Part shown: in pieces, positions 32,138 through 44,000 of the stretch
Numbering within the stretch: position 1 is the stretch's first letter
How the letters are laid out: every line of letters starts with the position of its first letter
NCBI GenBank assembly: GCA_905221605.1
Contig: CAJNDS010002632.1
Coordinates: 140,001-204,000, forward strand
Reading direction: 5' to 3'
Length of the DNA stretch: 64,000 nucleotides
DNA from: Symbiodinium natans
Taxonomy: Eukaryota > Sar > Dinophyceae > Suessiales > Symbiodiniaceae
Notes under the pieces: model-generated
Told to the model about the DNA's origin: nothing
Databases searched by the model: none
Seen by the model: only the letters and a program-made list of their open reading frames with translations
Made by a program: the position numbers and the translations under genes

Positions 32138-33822
32138 CCTCCTTGCGAAGGGTCTGAAGTCTGCGCTCTTGGGCTGTATAGGGTAGGTATATGAGGGGTG
32201 TATCAGGGGTCCCTTTTTAAGGGCCCATACTAATACTAAGGGACCATACGAAGGGACCATGTAACTACACTAAGAAAACCCTGTGCCTTAATTAAACCCT
32301 AGACCCTACATGCATGGAGCGAGCTGGAGTGTGGCTGAGAGGGTTTGAATAGTTTGTGCAAACTCTTAGGGTTTAGGGTTTAGGGTTTAGGGTTTAGGGT
32401 TTAGGGTTTAGGGTTTAGGGTTTAGGGTTTAGGGTTTAGGGTTTAGGGTTTAGGGTTTAGGGTTTAGGGTTTAGGGTTTAGGGTCGATTTACCCTAAACC
32501 CCCAACACGAAACCCTAGACTGCAACCTCACCACACGACCTGAACCCTGAGTGTCACTCGCAGCGACAGAAGACCAACCAACCCTATCAGCAACTCGTCA
32601 CAACTAAACCCTTAACCCTAAACCCTAAACCCTAAACCCTACACCCCAAACCGTAAACCGAAAACCGTAAACCGTAAACCCTAACCCCAAAACCCTAAAC
32701 CCTAAAACCTAAACCTTAGAAACCCTAAGCCAACCTTGGTTCACATCACTTGGCCCGGCGCAATCTCACCTTACCTGGCCTAAGCACCTGCCAATCCTCT
32801 GCCATGTGCGCCCGCCCTTTAGGGTTTAGGGTTTAGGGTTTGGGGTTTAGGGTTTGGGGGTTAGGGTTTGGGGTTTAGGGTTTAGGGTTTAAAGGGTTTA
32901 AGGAAACCCTAAAACCCTGAAACGCGAAAACCCTAAAACCCTAAACCCTGGTCCCTAAGAGGGTTTAGTAAACTTAGGGTTTAGGCTTTAGGGTTTAGAT
33001 TTTAGGGTTTAGCGTTTGGGGCTTTTACGAGAAGTGCGAACATCCTTTGAAACCGAATGCTTAACCCTTGTAGGCTTGCGTAGGTTTAGGGTTTAGGGCT
33101 CAGGGCTTTACAGGGCTTCGCCCCAACCCCATATAGACCTCAAGGAACACCCTAAACCCTAAACTCTAACCCCTAAACCCTAAACCCTAAACCCTAAACT
33201 AAACCCTAAACCCTAAACTCTAACCCCTAAACCCTAAACCCTAAACCCTAACCCTAAACCCTATACCCAATGCAACACCGCGCCAGGAGGCTGGCCTGCG
33301 TCACTATCGTGTCGCGGGCCCAAGCCTGTGGGAGATAGTGCGGTTGAGGGTTTAGGGTTTAGGGTTTAGGGTTTAGGGCTTAGGGGTCCGGGGGCCCAGG
33401 GGGGTTAGGGTTTAGGAGGGTTTGGGATCTAGGGTTCCGGGGCTGAGGTAAACTGAAAACCTAACGTTAGAAGGGCGCAGGTCTGCCAATTGGCGTGGCG
33501 GTGCAGGAACTCATAGATTCAACCTAAGTATAGTTTGGCCGTCCCCTTAGAAACCCTGTTTGATATGACTACAAATAGATCCCGACCCCTCTTTCGAATG
33601 AGGGGGGGGGGGGGGGGGTAAAGGGGGTTTAGTAATAGGGGAATGGTTAGCATTTGAGGTGACTGAAGATTTGGAAACTTAGGCCTTAGGGCTTTGGGAT
33701 TCAGGGGCGTGTCGCGAGCGGCTATGGAGAAAGGGACGATAGGGATTTGGTGTAGGGCTCTTGAAAACTTCAGCGGGAACCCTGAACCCTAAACCCCAAA
33801 CCCTAAACCGTTTCCACATGAG
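32138..33822. repeat. Telomere-like mosaic
   Basis: A GGGACCAT family copy at 32196-32272, a long TTTAGGG array at 32369-32483, CCCTAAA at 33150-33260 and a G-run at 33602-33619. Confidence 0.85.
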
Positions 33823-34052
33823 CATCCTTTGCGACATGTCCCCATCATCAATCACGCCGGGAATTGTTATGTGTGGCGCGCCTGCTCCAGGTGGCTTGAG
33901 CAGTATGCGCGGTCGCAAGTTTGCGAACATCCTCACTCAGCCCAGCGACAGCATGGTCTACGCAGGCATGGATGTTGCCCCTCACGCACGAGCGCCAGAG
34001 CGCGACTTGGAGTCTCTAGCCTCAGCCGAACAAACCGTCTTCACTTACAAAT
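33823..34052 (+). other. Exon-like island with GTAAGT donor
   Basis: 230 bp between CCACATGAG and AAAT|GTAAGT. The best frame reads MSPSSITPGIVMCGAPAPGG and continues without stop to the donor. A CCCTAAA array begins shortly after the donor (34069). Family unknown, and another frame is open for most of the length. Confidence 0.3.
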
Positions 34053-36209
34053 GTAAGTCGGGACACCAACTAAACCCTAAACCCTAAACCCTAAACCCTA
34101 AACCCTAAACCCTAAACCCTAAACCCTAAACCCTAAACCCTAAACCCTAAACCCTAAACCCTAAACCCTAAACCCTAAACCCTAAACCCTAAACCGAGCC
34201 CGGCACCTATATCCCGGTACCCTCAGCCCATGCCCTTCACTAAGCCTCCGTGCACTGCAGCCCCAAAGGAAATGTCCCCAAAACCGTCTAGACCCGAAAC
34301 CGTAGACCCTCTACAGCTTTAATGGTAACCTGGTAGACCCTACACACCCCAAACCCCAAACACTAAACCCTAAACCCTAAACCCTAAACCCTAAACCCTC
34401 AATCCCAAACCCCAAACCCCAAACCCTAAACCCTTGGTCCTCTCCAATTCTCCTGGCCAAGTTGAGCCCCTCGAAAGCTGCGGGGGACTCCAATTAGCTT
34501 GAAACTTTAAATCTGCCAAAGCCCGATAGGTTCGAAATGCGCACATCGTAATCTGAAACCCCTAAACCCTAAACCCTAAACCCTAAACCCTAAACCCTAA
34601 ACCCTAAACCCTCAACCCTCAACCCTCAACCCTAAACCGATCTTACACTTGGGCGCCTCGAACGCGGGAGTCCGGACAATACGCCAATGGGAGGCCTGTC
34701 GAGCAACAGCAAAGGAATTTAGGCCTGGGGCTTCGGGGTTTAGGGTTTAGGGTTTAGGGTTTAGGGTTTAGGGTTTAGGGTTTAGGGTTTAGGGTTTAGG
34801 GTTTAGGGTTTAGGGTTTTGGGCTATAGGCTTCAAGCACAACCACTTAGTTCTGCAACAATGCTGCAACCGGATACCAAGAGTTCTTAAGAGGGGCTTGG
34901 GGTTGAGGGTGTTAAGGTGTTAGGCTTTCGGCTTTCAGTTCCGGGAATAGTTAGGGATGAGGGTTCAGGATGGGGTTGGGGTTTTGGGGTGCTTTGCTCT
35001 GCGCTTTCTCTGCGATCCACTATACCTGAAACTCCAACCCCAAAGTCTGCATCGCATGGTAGTTATTCACCCTAAACCCTAAACCCTACACCCTATACCC
35101 CAAAGAGGGGGGAGGGACGAATCCGAACCGCTGGTTGTCACGAACGCCGAGGCCCGTCGCTGCAACACTGCTGCAACCGAACGCGAGGAGTTCTTAAGAG
35201 GGGCTTGGGATTTTGGGATTGAAGGGATGTAGGGTTTGATTAGGGCTTAGGTGTTAGGGTTTAGGGTTTAGGGTCTAGGAACCCTGAACCCTGCGAAAGC
35301 AGAGAACTGCAGCTCAAAGTTTAAGCCACAAACCCTAACCCCTAAACCCCGAACCCATACTAGGAGGGTTCAAGGCTGCAAAAAAAAAAGCAAACAGAGT
35401 TGAGGCTCTGGAGCTACCCCTAAACCCTAAACCCTAAACCCTAAACCCTACAACCAGTTAGACAAGCCTTCTCCTCCAATGCTCGGTGCTGCCGAGTGGA
35501 GCGCCGATGTCGCACCTGCTGCGTCAAACCCTATTTAAGCACTGAAACCTAAACCCGGAACCCCAAACTGTGAACTCTCAATCCTAAACCCTAATCCCTG
35601 AAACCGGAACCCTGAACCCAAAACCCTAAACCCCCTGGTTTCAGGGAAGCCCCCCCAGAGCACCTTCGCAATGGCTGGAGAAAAAGCAAAGAACAGCAGT
35701 TCAAAGTCTAAACCCTAAACCCTAAACCCTAAACCCTAAACCCTAAACCCTAAACCCTAAACCCTAAACCCTAAACCCTAAACCCTAAACCCTAAACCCT
35801 AAACTTAAACCCGGTAACAGGGCCACCCTCAGCCTTGAACACTCTTCGTGTAGGTTTAGGTTGTGGGGTTTTAGGGCTTTAGGCTTTGGCATACAAAGGT
35901 CGCAAGGTCCGAAACCCTTAGAGGACAAGCGGTTCAAACTGACCAGCCATACCAGTTTAGGGTTTGACGATGGCTTCCTTAAGCCATAAACCCTAAACCA
36001 TAGGGTTTAGGGTTTAGGGTTTAGGGTTTAGGGTTCAGGGTTTAGGGTTTAGGGTTTAGGGTTTAGGGTTTAGGGTTTAGGGTTTAGGGTTTAGGGTTCA
36101 GGGTTCAGGGTTTAGGGTTTAGGGTTTAGGGTTTAGGGTTTAGGGTTTAGGGCTTAAGGTTTACGGTTTAGGCTATAGTTCACCTTTCCGAAACCGCGGG
36201 CGAGAGGCC
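34053..36209. repeat. Telomere-like mosaic
   Basis: Long CCCTAAA arrays at 34069-34195, 34560-34605 and 35708-35803; TTTAGGG at 34737-34815 and 36003-36155. A 50-bp direct repeat (CTGCAAC...TTCTTAAGAGGGGCTTGG) occurs at 34852-34900 and 35160-35209. Confidence 0.9.
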
Positions 36210-36290
36210 ATGAGCTCTTCATCCACGCTCACGGCGCTGCTGCTGCTGCTGGTACTGCTGCTTCCTTGGCCGCCCGGAGATGTCAAAGTT
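36210..36290 (+). other. Possible first exon with a signal-peptide-like start
   Basis: ATG at 36210 opens MSSSSTLTALLLLLVLLLPW, a good signal-peptide pattern. It depends on a GCT/CTG triplet run, and the opposite strand is also open (Gln/Ser-rich), so it may be chance. Confidence 0.2.
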
Positions 36291-37743
36291 TGGGGTTTAG
36301 GGTTTAGGACGTGGGCGGGTTAGGGTTTGGGTTCAGGGGTTCAGGGGGTTAGAGGTTTAGGGGTTTAGAGGTTTAGGGTTTAGGGCATAGGGGTTTGAGC
36401 ATTCTTGCCAGGTCCGGTGGTCAAACTCCTGTGGGATGTATATTCGTAAGCAGAGGGAACCCTCGACAGGTGACGCAGTCCTGAACCCTGAAGCCTTCAT
36501 CGTAAGCCCTAAACAGTTTAGGGCTTAGGGTTTTTAGGGTTTATGGTTTAGGGTTTAGGGTGTAGGGTTTAAGGCTCAGGGTTTAGGGTTAGGATTTAGG
36601 GCCCTAAACCCTCAACACTGAACTCTTAACTGAAAGCAGGAACCATCTTAGGGTTCGGGGGTCTTGCAGTATGGCCGCATGACGTAGAGCAGGACGGCGC
36701 TGAGGGTTTTGGGGTTCTGTGTTTTGGGGTTTGGACCGTAACCCAAAATACACCCGGAACCTCCGTGCCGCCTAGACCATCAACTAACCCCATCCCAAAC
36801 CCCTAATCTCACAAGTCCACACACTGAAAGGACGAACCCCAAACCCCCAGCCTCTCAACCACAAACTTCAAACCCTACACCCCCAAACCCTAACCCTCAA
36901 CCGCCTCAACCCCCTAAAGCCCCAAACACCGACACTTAAACCCTAACCCTAAACCCTAAACCCTAAACCCTAAACCCCGAAACCCTAAACCCTAAACCCC
37001 AGAGCCCTGCCAAGCGCAAGAACGAGCCGCTACTGGAGCTCCTTGAACTCGCCGAGCTCTCGGAAGGCCTCGTCTTTGGGGTTTGGTCAAGGGGGGTTTA
37101 AGGTTTAGGGTTTAGAGTCTAGGGTTTAGGGTTTAGGGCTTCGGGTCCAGGGAATTAGGGTTTAGGGTTTAGGGTTTAGGGTTTAGGGTTTAGGGTTTAG
37201 GGTTTAGGGCTTCGGGTCCAGGGAATTAGGGTTTCGGGTCCAGGGATTAGGGTTTCGGGTCTAGGGTTCGGTGAGCCCACCCCCAGCCACCCCTCATGAT
37301 CGATGTAGACATCGAGCTCGCGAAGCCCTGAACCGTTAGCTCGCGAACCCTTTAGGGTTTAGGGTTTAGGGTTTAGGGTTTAGGGTTTAGGGTTTAGGGT
37401 TTAGGGTTTAGGGTTTAGGGTTTAGGGTTTAGGGTTTAGGGTTTAGGGGGTTTAGGGTTTAGGGTTTAGGGTTTAGGGTTTAGGGTTTAGGACCCCCCTT
37501 CCCCCCCCCCCCCCCCCCGCCAGTACAACGGTAACACAAGATGAAGGACCCGAGTCCCCAAGCCCGAAACTTCCAAGCATCCCTAAACCCTAAACCCTAA
37601 ACCCTAAACCCTAAACCCTAAACCCGAGACCCTAGACCCTAGACCCTAGAACCCCAAACCCCAGACACTTTTAGCGATCTGCCGGCGGAGGAAGGGGATG
37701 AAAGGAGGGACTGGGGAAGGGTTTAGGGCTTTAGGGCTTTAGG
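36291..37743. repeat. Telomere-like mosaic
   Basis: TTTAGGG arrays at 37145-37210 and 37345-37492, a C-run at 37499-37516 and CCCTAAA at 37583-37625. The spacers 36999-37085 and 37265-37330 are unique. Confidence 0.85.
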
Positions 37744-38045
37744 GCTTAGGGGTTTCGGGGTTTCGGGGTTTAGGGGTTTAGGGGTTTAGGGGTTTAGGGG
37801 TTTAGGGGTTTAGGGGTTTCGGGGTTTCGGGGTTTCGGGGTTTCGGGGTTTCGGGGTTTAGGGGTTTAGGGGTTTAGGGGTTTAGGGGTTTAGGGGTTTA
37901 GGGGTTTAGGGGTTTAGGGGTTTAGGGGTTTAGGGGTTTAGGGGTTTAGGGGTTTAGGGGTTTAGGGGTTTAGGGGTTTAGGGGTTTAGGGGTTTAGGGG
38001 TTTAGGGGTTTAGGGGTTTAGGGGTTTAGGGGTTTAGGGGTTTAG
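37744..38045. repeat. 8-bp TTTAGGGG array with an inner TTTCGGGG block
   Basis: About 37 units of 8 bp; a run of TTTCGGGG units (about 37818-37855) is nested between TTTAGGGG units, suggesting local amplification. Confidence 0.95.
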
Positions 38046-39359
38046 GGTTTAGGGCTTTGATTTGAAGGCCCTACTTAGACTTCTGGAAGTGGTAGGGCTT
38101 TAGGGCTTTAGGGTTCTAGGGCTTTGGGGCTATTTAGGGTTCTAGAGTTTTGGGGGATGAGGGCTCGTGGTGTTGGGGCTGACGCTAAGCAGAAACCTGA
38201 ACCCTTGAAGAACATCCACAGTCAAGGCACGTGAGACCCGGCATCTGCGTCATGCTAACCGTGTAGTATGGGGGCCCAGGAAAGAGGTCCTCCGGACGAG
38301 GTGTAGGGTTTGGGGTTTAGGGATTAGGGTTTAGGGTCTAGGGGCTTAAAGAGTGAAAAGGGCGGGGGGGGGGGGGGGCTGCTTGGCTTAGGGGCTAGGG
38401 GCCAGGTACATCTTGAGCCCTCCGACCCTCTAGCAAAACCCTATGTCCTAAGGCCCTAAATCTGAAACCGGCAAAGCCCTAAACCTTGCAAACCTCAATA
38501 TCCCAGACCCCTGAACACTAAAGACCCTTAGGACTTAGGTCTAGGATTCCAAGTATGGGCCCTTGATTGGGGTCCCTTGCTATAGAACCCTTATATACAC
38601 TACACAGAATATGGGCCCAAACATCGGATCCCTTTTTGCAAGGGTAAGGGACCATACTCCATGGTACCCTAAACCCTCAACCCTCAACCCTCAACCCTCA
38701 ACCCTAAACCCTAAACCCTAAACCCTAAACCCTAAACCACCCTAAACCCTAAACCCCACCCAACTGCCGGGTCCTCTTCCTCTCTCAAGCGGTGGCTACA
38801 CCGCAGGCCCCCATCTCGAGGGAATGGGGGGGGGTTTGGGCCACTCAGGGCTCAGGGAGCCTGAACCTACAAGGCATGATGTTTAGGGTTTAGAGTTTAT
38901 GGTTTTAGGGTTTAGCTTTTAGGGTTCGTGGTTTAGGGTTGTGTTAGGGTTTAGGGTTTAGGGTTTAGGGTCAGAATGCAGTAAGTGGAGGGGATTGCGC
39001 CCCAAACTAAACCCAGCACCCTTGGGGAAGCAACGTGTAGGCCGCGTGGCTGTGTGCAGAGTGCCATGTCAACTATCCTGTGCCCCCTGCCTTCGGGCTT
39101 GTGGTTTCGTGTACGTGCCCTAAACCGAAGGCCTCCAACAACGTTGTGAGCGCGCTGCTTGTGGATTGTGACGCGGCCTGTGCGGCATGCCTTTCGTTTG
39201 AGCCGGATATTTGCGAGGGTGGAACTGCGCGAGAGTTTGGCATCCAGTTCGGGTTTAGGGTCGAGACTCTAAGCCCACAGCCCCTAAGCCCTAGACCCTG
39301 CCCTACATGCCGACTAAGCCACTGAAGCCCTGAAATTAACGGGCATCAGGAGGGACCCT
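38046..39359. repeat. Telomere-like mosaic
   Basis: A GGGACCAT family copy at 38548-38668, CCCTCAA/CCCTAAA at 38670-38755 and weak TTTAGGG at 38880-38970. The spacer 39060-39245 is unique and open on both strands. Confidence 0.8.
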
Positions 39360-39985
39360 AGAAGGGATCACAAAGCACCAGACATCTCTGTAATTGTACC
39401 ATTTTGCTTATTGTTACTTCAAGCGGATGAGAAATCTAGATGTGATAACAAAAACCTGTTCAATTTACAGATATATGTATGTATATTTGTTCAGTATTTT
39501 AGATATGGCTTCTTCTATGTATTTATTCGCGCTATATAATTCGTATCATGTTCATAATATTTCTTGAATATTCGTGATATATAAGAGTACGAAGGATATT
39601 TGCTATGAAGAAATAAGATATTTGAGTTTTGATTTTTAATCAGACATTTTTGCAATCTTGAGTAATTTTGCAAGAATCATTTATGTAAAACATGTTATTT
39701 ACCTGAAACATAGGATATATGTACTGGATTGTTCGTAAGGGATATATTTAGGGAGTTAATATTGTTGGACTTTTCTTTTGATCTTTGCAAATCGTAATAC
39801 TTTAAGAAGGATTCAAGGGAGAGTAGAATTGAAATGATTCTTGTGGATCATTGTAATCATTTCAAAAGTGTGTCAATATAGTTCTATATATAGATTAAAA
39901 TTGGAGCGGCAGATTTGTATACATATATATATATAATATAGATCCACTAGAAATGATTATGGGAGGTTCTTATTGATGGGGACCC
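39360..39985. other. AT-rich island without telomeric repeats
   Basis: About 600 bp, distinctly AT-rich and free of telomere-like units, with runs of TATATA and a small foldback (GAAATGAT ... ATCATTTC, about 39830-39862). No open frame of note. Confidence 0.75.
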
Positions 39986-41037
39986 TAAATCTCATTCCCC
40001 GTTTATTTTGTATACCTTATGTAGTCCCTATATACCTCAGTAGCCCCTGAATAACCCGTAAGGTCCCCTATAAGGGCCCCTCCTCTATTTCCTTGAAACA
40101 CTGAGCCCTGAGGCCTTCATCCTAAGCCCTAGACGCCCTAAACCCTAAACCCTAAACCCTAAACCCTAAACCCTAAACCCTAAACCCTAAACCCTAAACC
40201 CTAAACCCTAAACCCTAAACCCCATACATTCAGCCCTAGACCTCAACCATCCCCTATAGCTGAAGCTGTGGTGCTGCACTGCGGCACACTCCCCGCCTGC
40301 CCCATCGCCAATAAGGTGCGATCAAGGGACAAAAGTGGGAGCACTTGAAAAACCAAAAAACCATGAAGAACCCAAAACCCTTAAAACGCTAGGGCTTAGG
40401 GGCCAGGGCTTAGGGTTTTCCACTGAAGCTCTAAAGAACTTGAGGTGACCTGCGCCAAGACTTGCAAGCCCTTATACCCGAGACCCTGAAACCACGCAGC
40501 CCCTAAACCCCAATCGTAAACCCTAAACCCTAAACCCTAAACCCTAAACCCTAAACCCTAAACCCTAAACCCACCTGAGCCTGCAAGACTCCTGAAAAAG
40601 CCTGGAAACTTCCATGTCACCTAGACAAGGACTCGGGTCTGACAGAACACGGCGAGGCAGCGGCGAGGAGATGCGAGGGGTTTAGGGTTTGGGGTTTGGG
40701 GTTGGGGTTTGGGGCTTGGGGCTTGGGGTTTGGGGTTTGGGGTTCAGGGGGTCCGAGCTGTAGGCGGCTTAAGTTAGCGATTCAGGGTAGTGCTTAGGGT
40801 TTAGGGTTCAGGGCTTAGAGGGCTTAGGGTTTGGGGCTTAGGGGTTTAGGGTTGAAGGTTTTCGGGCTTCAGGATGCTTGACCCTTGTATTTCGGGGCGG
40901 AAATGGTCGTTGGACCGTGGTTAGGGTTTAGGGTTTAGGGCTTAAGGCTTAGGGCTTAAGGCTTAGGGCTTAAGCTTAGGGCTTAAGCTTAGGGCTTAAG
41001 CTTAGGGCTTAGTAACAGCACCAAACCGAACGACGAC
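39986..41037. repeat. Telomere-like mosaic
   Basis: CCCTAAA arrays 40136-40222 and 40517-40572, TTTGGGG-like 40680-40750, a 13-bp GGGCTTAAGCTTA repeat at about 40966-41010. Spacers 40250-40330 and 40573-40683 are unique; the next peptidase exon may be in one of them. Confidence 0.85.
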
Positions 41038-41060
41038 ATGTGATTCTTTCATGCGTTCTC
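41038..41060 (-). CDS. DNPEP: Peptidase exon 12 (tentative)
   Basis: GCCAG|G acceptor; the first two bases complete a Gly; ERMKESH; donor CAT|GTCGTC. It would correspond to the family's NKE.H segment, two residues longer than usual. Confidence 0.4.
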
Positions 41061-44000
41061 CTGGCATCTTGCGTGCGTAGTCCTAAGCGCCAAGAGAATC
41101 CCTAAACCCGCAACCCCTAAACCCTAAACCCCTAAACCCCTGAAACCTAAACGAGCCGTCGGAAGCAGATGAGGGCACCCTGCTTCACGTTAGACAGAGG
41201 CTGAGACTCCTCAAGAGCTAAAACCTCCAGAAACCACCTCGTTAGGGCTGAGGAGGGTTTAGGATTTAGGGTTTAGGGTTTAGGGGTCTAGGGTCTAGGG
41301 TTTAGGGTTTAGGGTTTAGGGTTTTTCAAATCCTAGGCCCAAACCCCATCCGCGGCCGGGAAAGACCTTTCGCTCGTCCGCGGTTTGCAGGTGGATGGCC
41401 AAGTTCGGGATGAGCATGACCTTGTCTAAACCCTAAACCCTAAAACCTAAACCCTAGACCCTGAACCCTAAACCCTAAACTCTAAACCCTAAACCCTAAA
41501 ACCTAAACCCTAAACCCTAAACCCTAAACCCTGACCCTAAACCCTAAGCCCTAAACCTGTCTCGTGTTCGGGTTTAGGGCTTGAGGTTTAGGATCGGTCA
41601 AGGTCTTCTTCCGCTGGGGTTTAGGGTGTAGGGTTTAGGGTTTAGGGTTTAGGGTTTAGGGTTTAGGGTTTAGGGTTTAGGGTTTAGGGTTTAGGGTTTA
41701 GGGTTTAGGGTTTACTGTTTAGGGTTTACTGTTTAGGGTTTCGGGCTTATGTAAGGTTTCGGGATTGTGGTTTAGGATATGCAACCATCAAGGCTTGCAG
41801 GGTTGATCAGGGCGGGTTGTGGCTTAGAACGGTTTACCGGGATTGTAGGGCTTCATCAGTTCTCGTGCGGGAGTTGTTTCTTTACTGTTTAGGGTTTCCC
41901 TAAACCCTAAACCCTAAACCCTAAACCCTAAACCCTTAGGTTTAAGGAGTTTGAGAAGCTCGCTTGGGATTGAGCCACCCTGGACTTTCTGGAAGCCAAC
42001 GCTCCTAGACCAGAATAACCGGTATGCTCTCGTTCATCATACGCTCCCCGTTTTGTACCTTAGGCAGAAGAAGAGTACTTCACATCATTCTTAGTGCAGG
42101 AACAGTGCGACATCTTGCCGGAACAGAAAGCTTTCAAACAACTACTCCGGAATAGCGCCGAAGTTGTTTACCCTAAGCCCTAAAGCCGAAACCCTACACC
42201 CCAAACCCTAAACCCTAAACCCTAAACCCTAATACTGTGACTCCGCACCGGCCCAAAATTTGACCAGTATCATTAGACTTGCCCTGTCTCTCAGTTTAGG
42301 GTTTGTATTTGGGGTTTAGGGTTTAGGGGTTTACGGCGTTAGGCCCTAAACCCTAAACCCTAAACCCTAAACCCTAAACCCTAAACCCTAAACCCTAAAC
42401 CCTAAACCCTAAACCCTAAACCTTTCCTACCATATATATTTAAATGTTAAACCCCTTCGTGGATTTGCACACAAACCTTCGTGGATTTGCACACAAACCT
42501 TCGTGGATTTGCACACAAACCTTCGTGGATTTGCACACAAACCGGCCTGGAGGGGCCAGGGTTCAGGTTTTTCGACGGCGTCGGGGGGCCTCGAAGGGCC
42601 AGGGTTCAGGTTTTTCAACGGTTTTGTGTGCAAATCCACGAAGGTTTGTGTGCAAATCCACGAAGGTTTGTGTGCAAATCCACGAAGGTTTGTGTGCAAA
42701 TCCACGAAGGCCATTAACCTTTATAATGTTCAAGCCTTCGTGGATTTGCACACAAACCTTCGTGGATTTGCACACAAACCTTCGTTTGCACACAAACCTT
42801 CGTGGATTTGCACACAAACCTTCGTGGATTTGCACACAAACCTTCGTGGATTTGCACACAAACCTTCGTGGATTTGCACACAAACCTTCGTGGATTTGCA
42901 CACAAGCCGGCCTGGAGGGGCCAGGGTTCAGGATTTTCACTGGCCTCGAAGGGCCAGGGCTTCAGGTTTTTCAGCGGTTTTTCAGGGTTTTCACTGGTTG
43001 TTCAGCTTTTCCACGGACGGGGCTCCAGGGTTCAGGTTTTTCACTGTTTTTTTTTTTCACGGGCTCGAGGGGCCAGGGTTCAGGATTTTCACTGGCGTCT
43101 CGAAGGGCCAGGGTTCAGGTTTTTCACTGGTTTTGAGTGTTGTTCGAGGGAGGGTTGGGGAAAATTCGAGTCCTCGCAGGGCCAGGGTTCAGGTTTTTCA
43201 CGGGCGGGCTCGGGGGGCCAGGGTTCAGGTTTTCACTGGCGTCGGGGCCCCAGGGTTCAGGATTTTCACCGGTGAAGGCACAGGGTTCGGGTTTTTCACG
43301 GGCCGGAGCCCCAGGGTTCAGGTTTTTCACTGTTTTTTTGACGGGCTCGAGGGGCCAGGGTTCAGGTTTTTCACTGGGGGCCCAGGGTTCAGGTTTTTCA
43401 CTGTTTTTTTTCACGGGCTCGAGGGGCCAGGGTTCAGGTTTTTCACTGGCGTCGGGGGTCCAGGGTTCAGGTTTTTCACGGGCCGGGGGGCGTCGGGGGT
43501 CCAGGGTTCGTGTTTTTCACGGGCGTCGGGCCCCAGGGTTCGGGTTTTCACGGGCATCGGGGGCCCAGGGTTCAGGTTTTTCACTGTTTTTTTTTCACGG
43601 GCTCGAGGGGCCAGGGTTCAGGTTTTTCACTGGCGTCAGGGGTCCAGGGTTCAGGTTTTTCACGGGCCGGGGCCCGGGGGTTCAGGTTTTCACGGGCGTC
43701 GGGGGTCCAGGGTTCGTGTTTTTCACTGTTTTATTTTTCACGGGCTCGAGGGGCCAGGGTTCAGGTTTTTCACTGGCGTCGGGGCCCCAGGGTTCAGGTT
43801 TTTCACTGGAGCAGGCCACGAGGCCTCGTGGGCGTTGAGGCTCCAGGGTTTTACTGTTTTTTTTCACGGGCTCGAGAGGCCAGGGTTCAGGTTTTTTCAC
43901 TGGCGTCGGGGCCCCAGGGTTCAGGTTTTTCACTGGAGCAGGCCACGAGGCCTCCTGGGCGTTGAGGACTGTTTTTTTTCCACGGGCTTGAGGTTCCAGA

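Noticed and set aside
40420-40480. A next peptidase exon reading GLQVLAQ
   Set aside because: Phase fits, but the expected Pro of the P-I/V-L segment is missing and the match is too short to support.
42452-42905. CRISPR-like array
   Set aside because: Units are directly adjacent without unique spacers, occur in both orientations, and the genome is eukaryotic.
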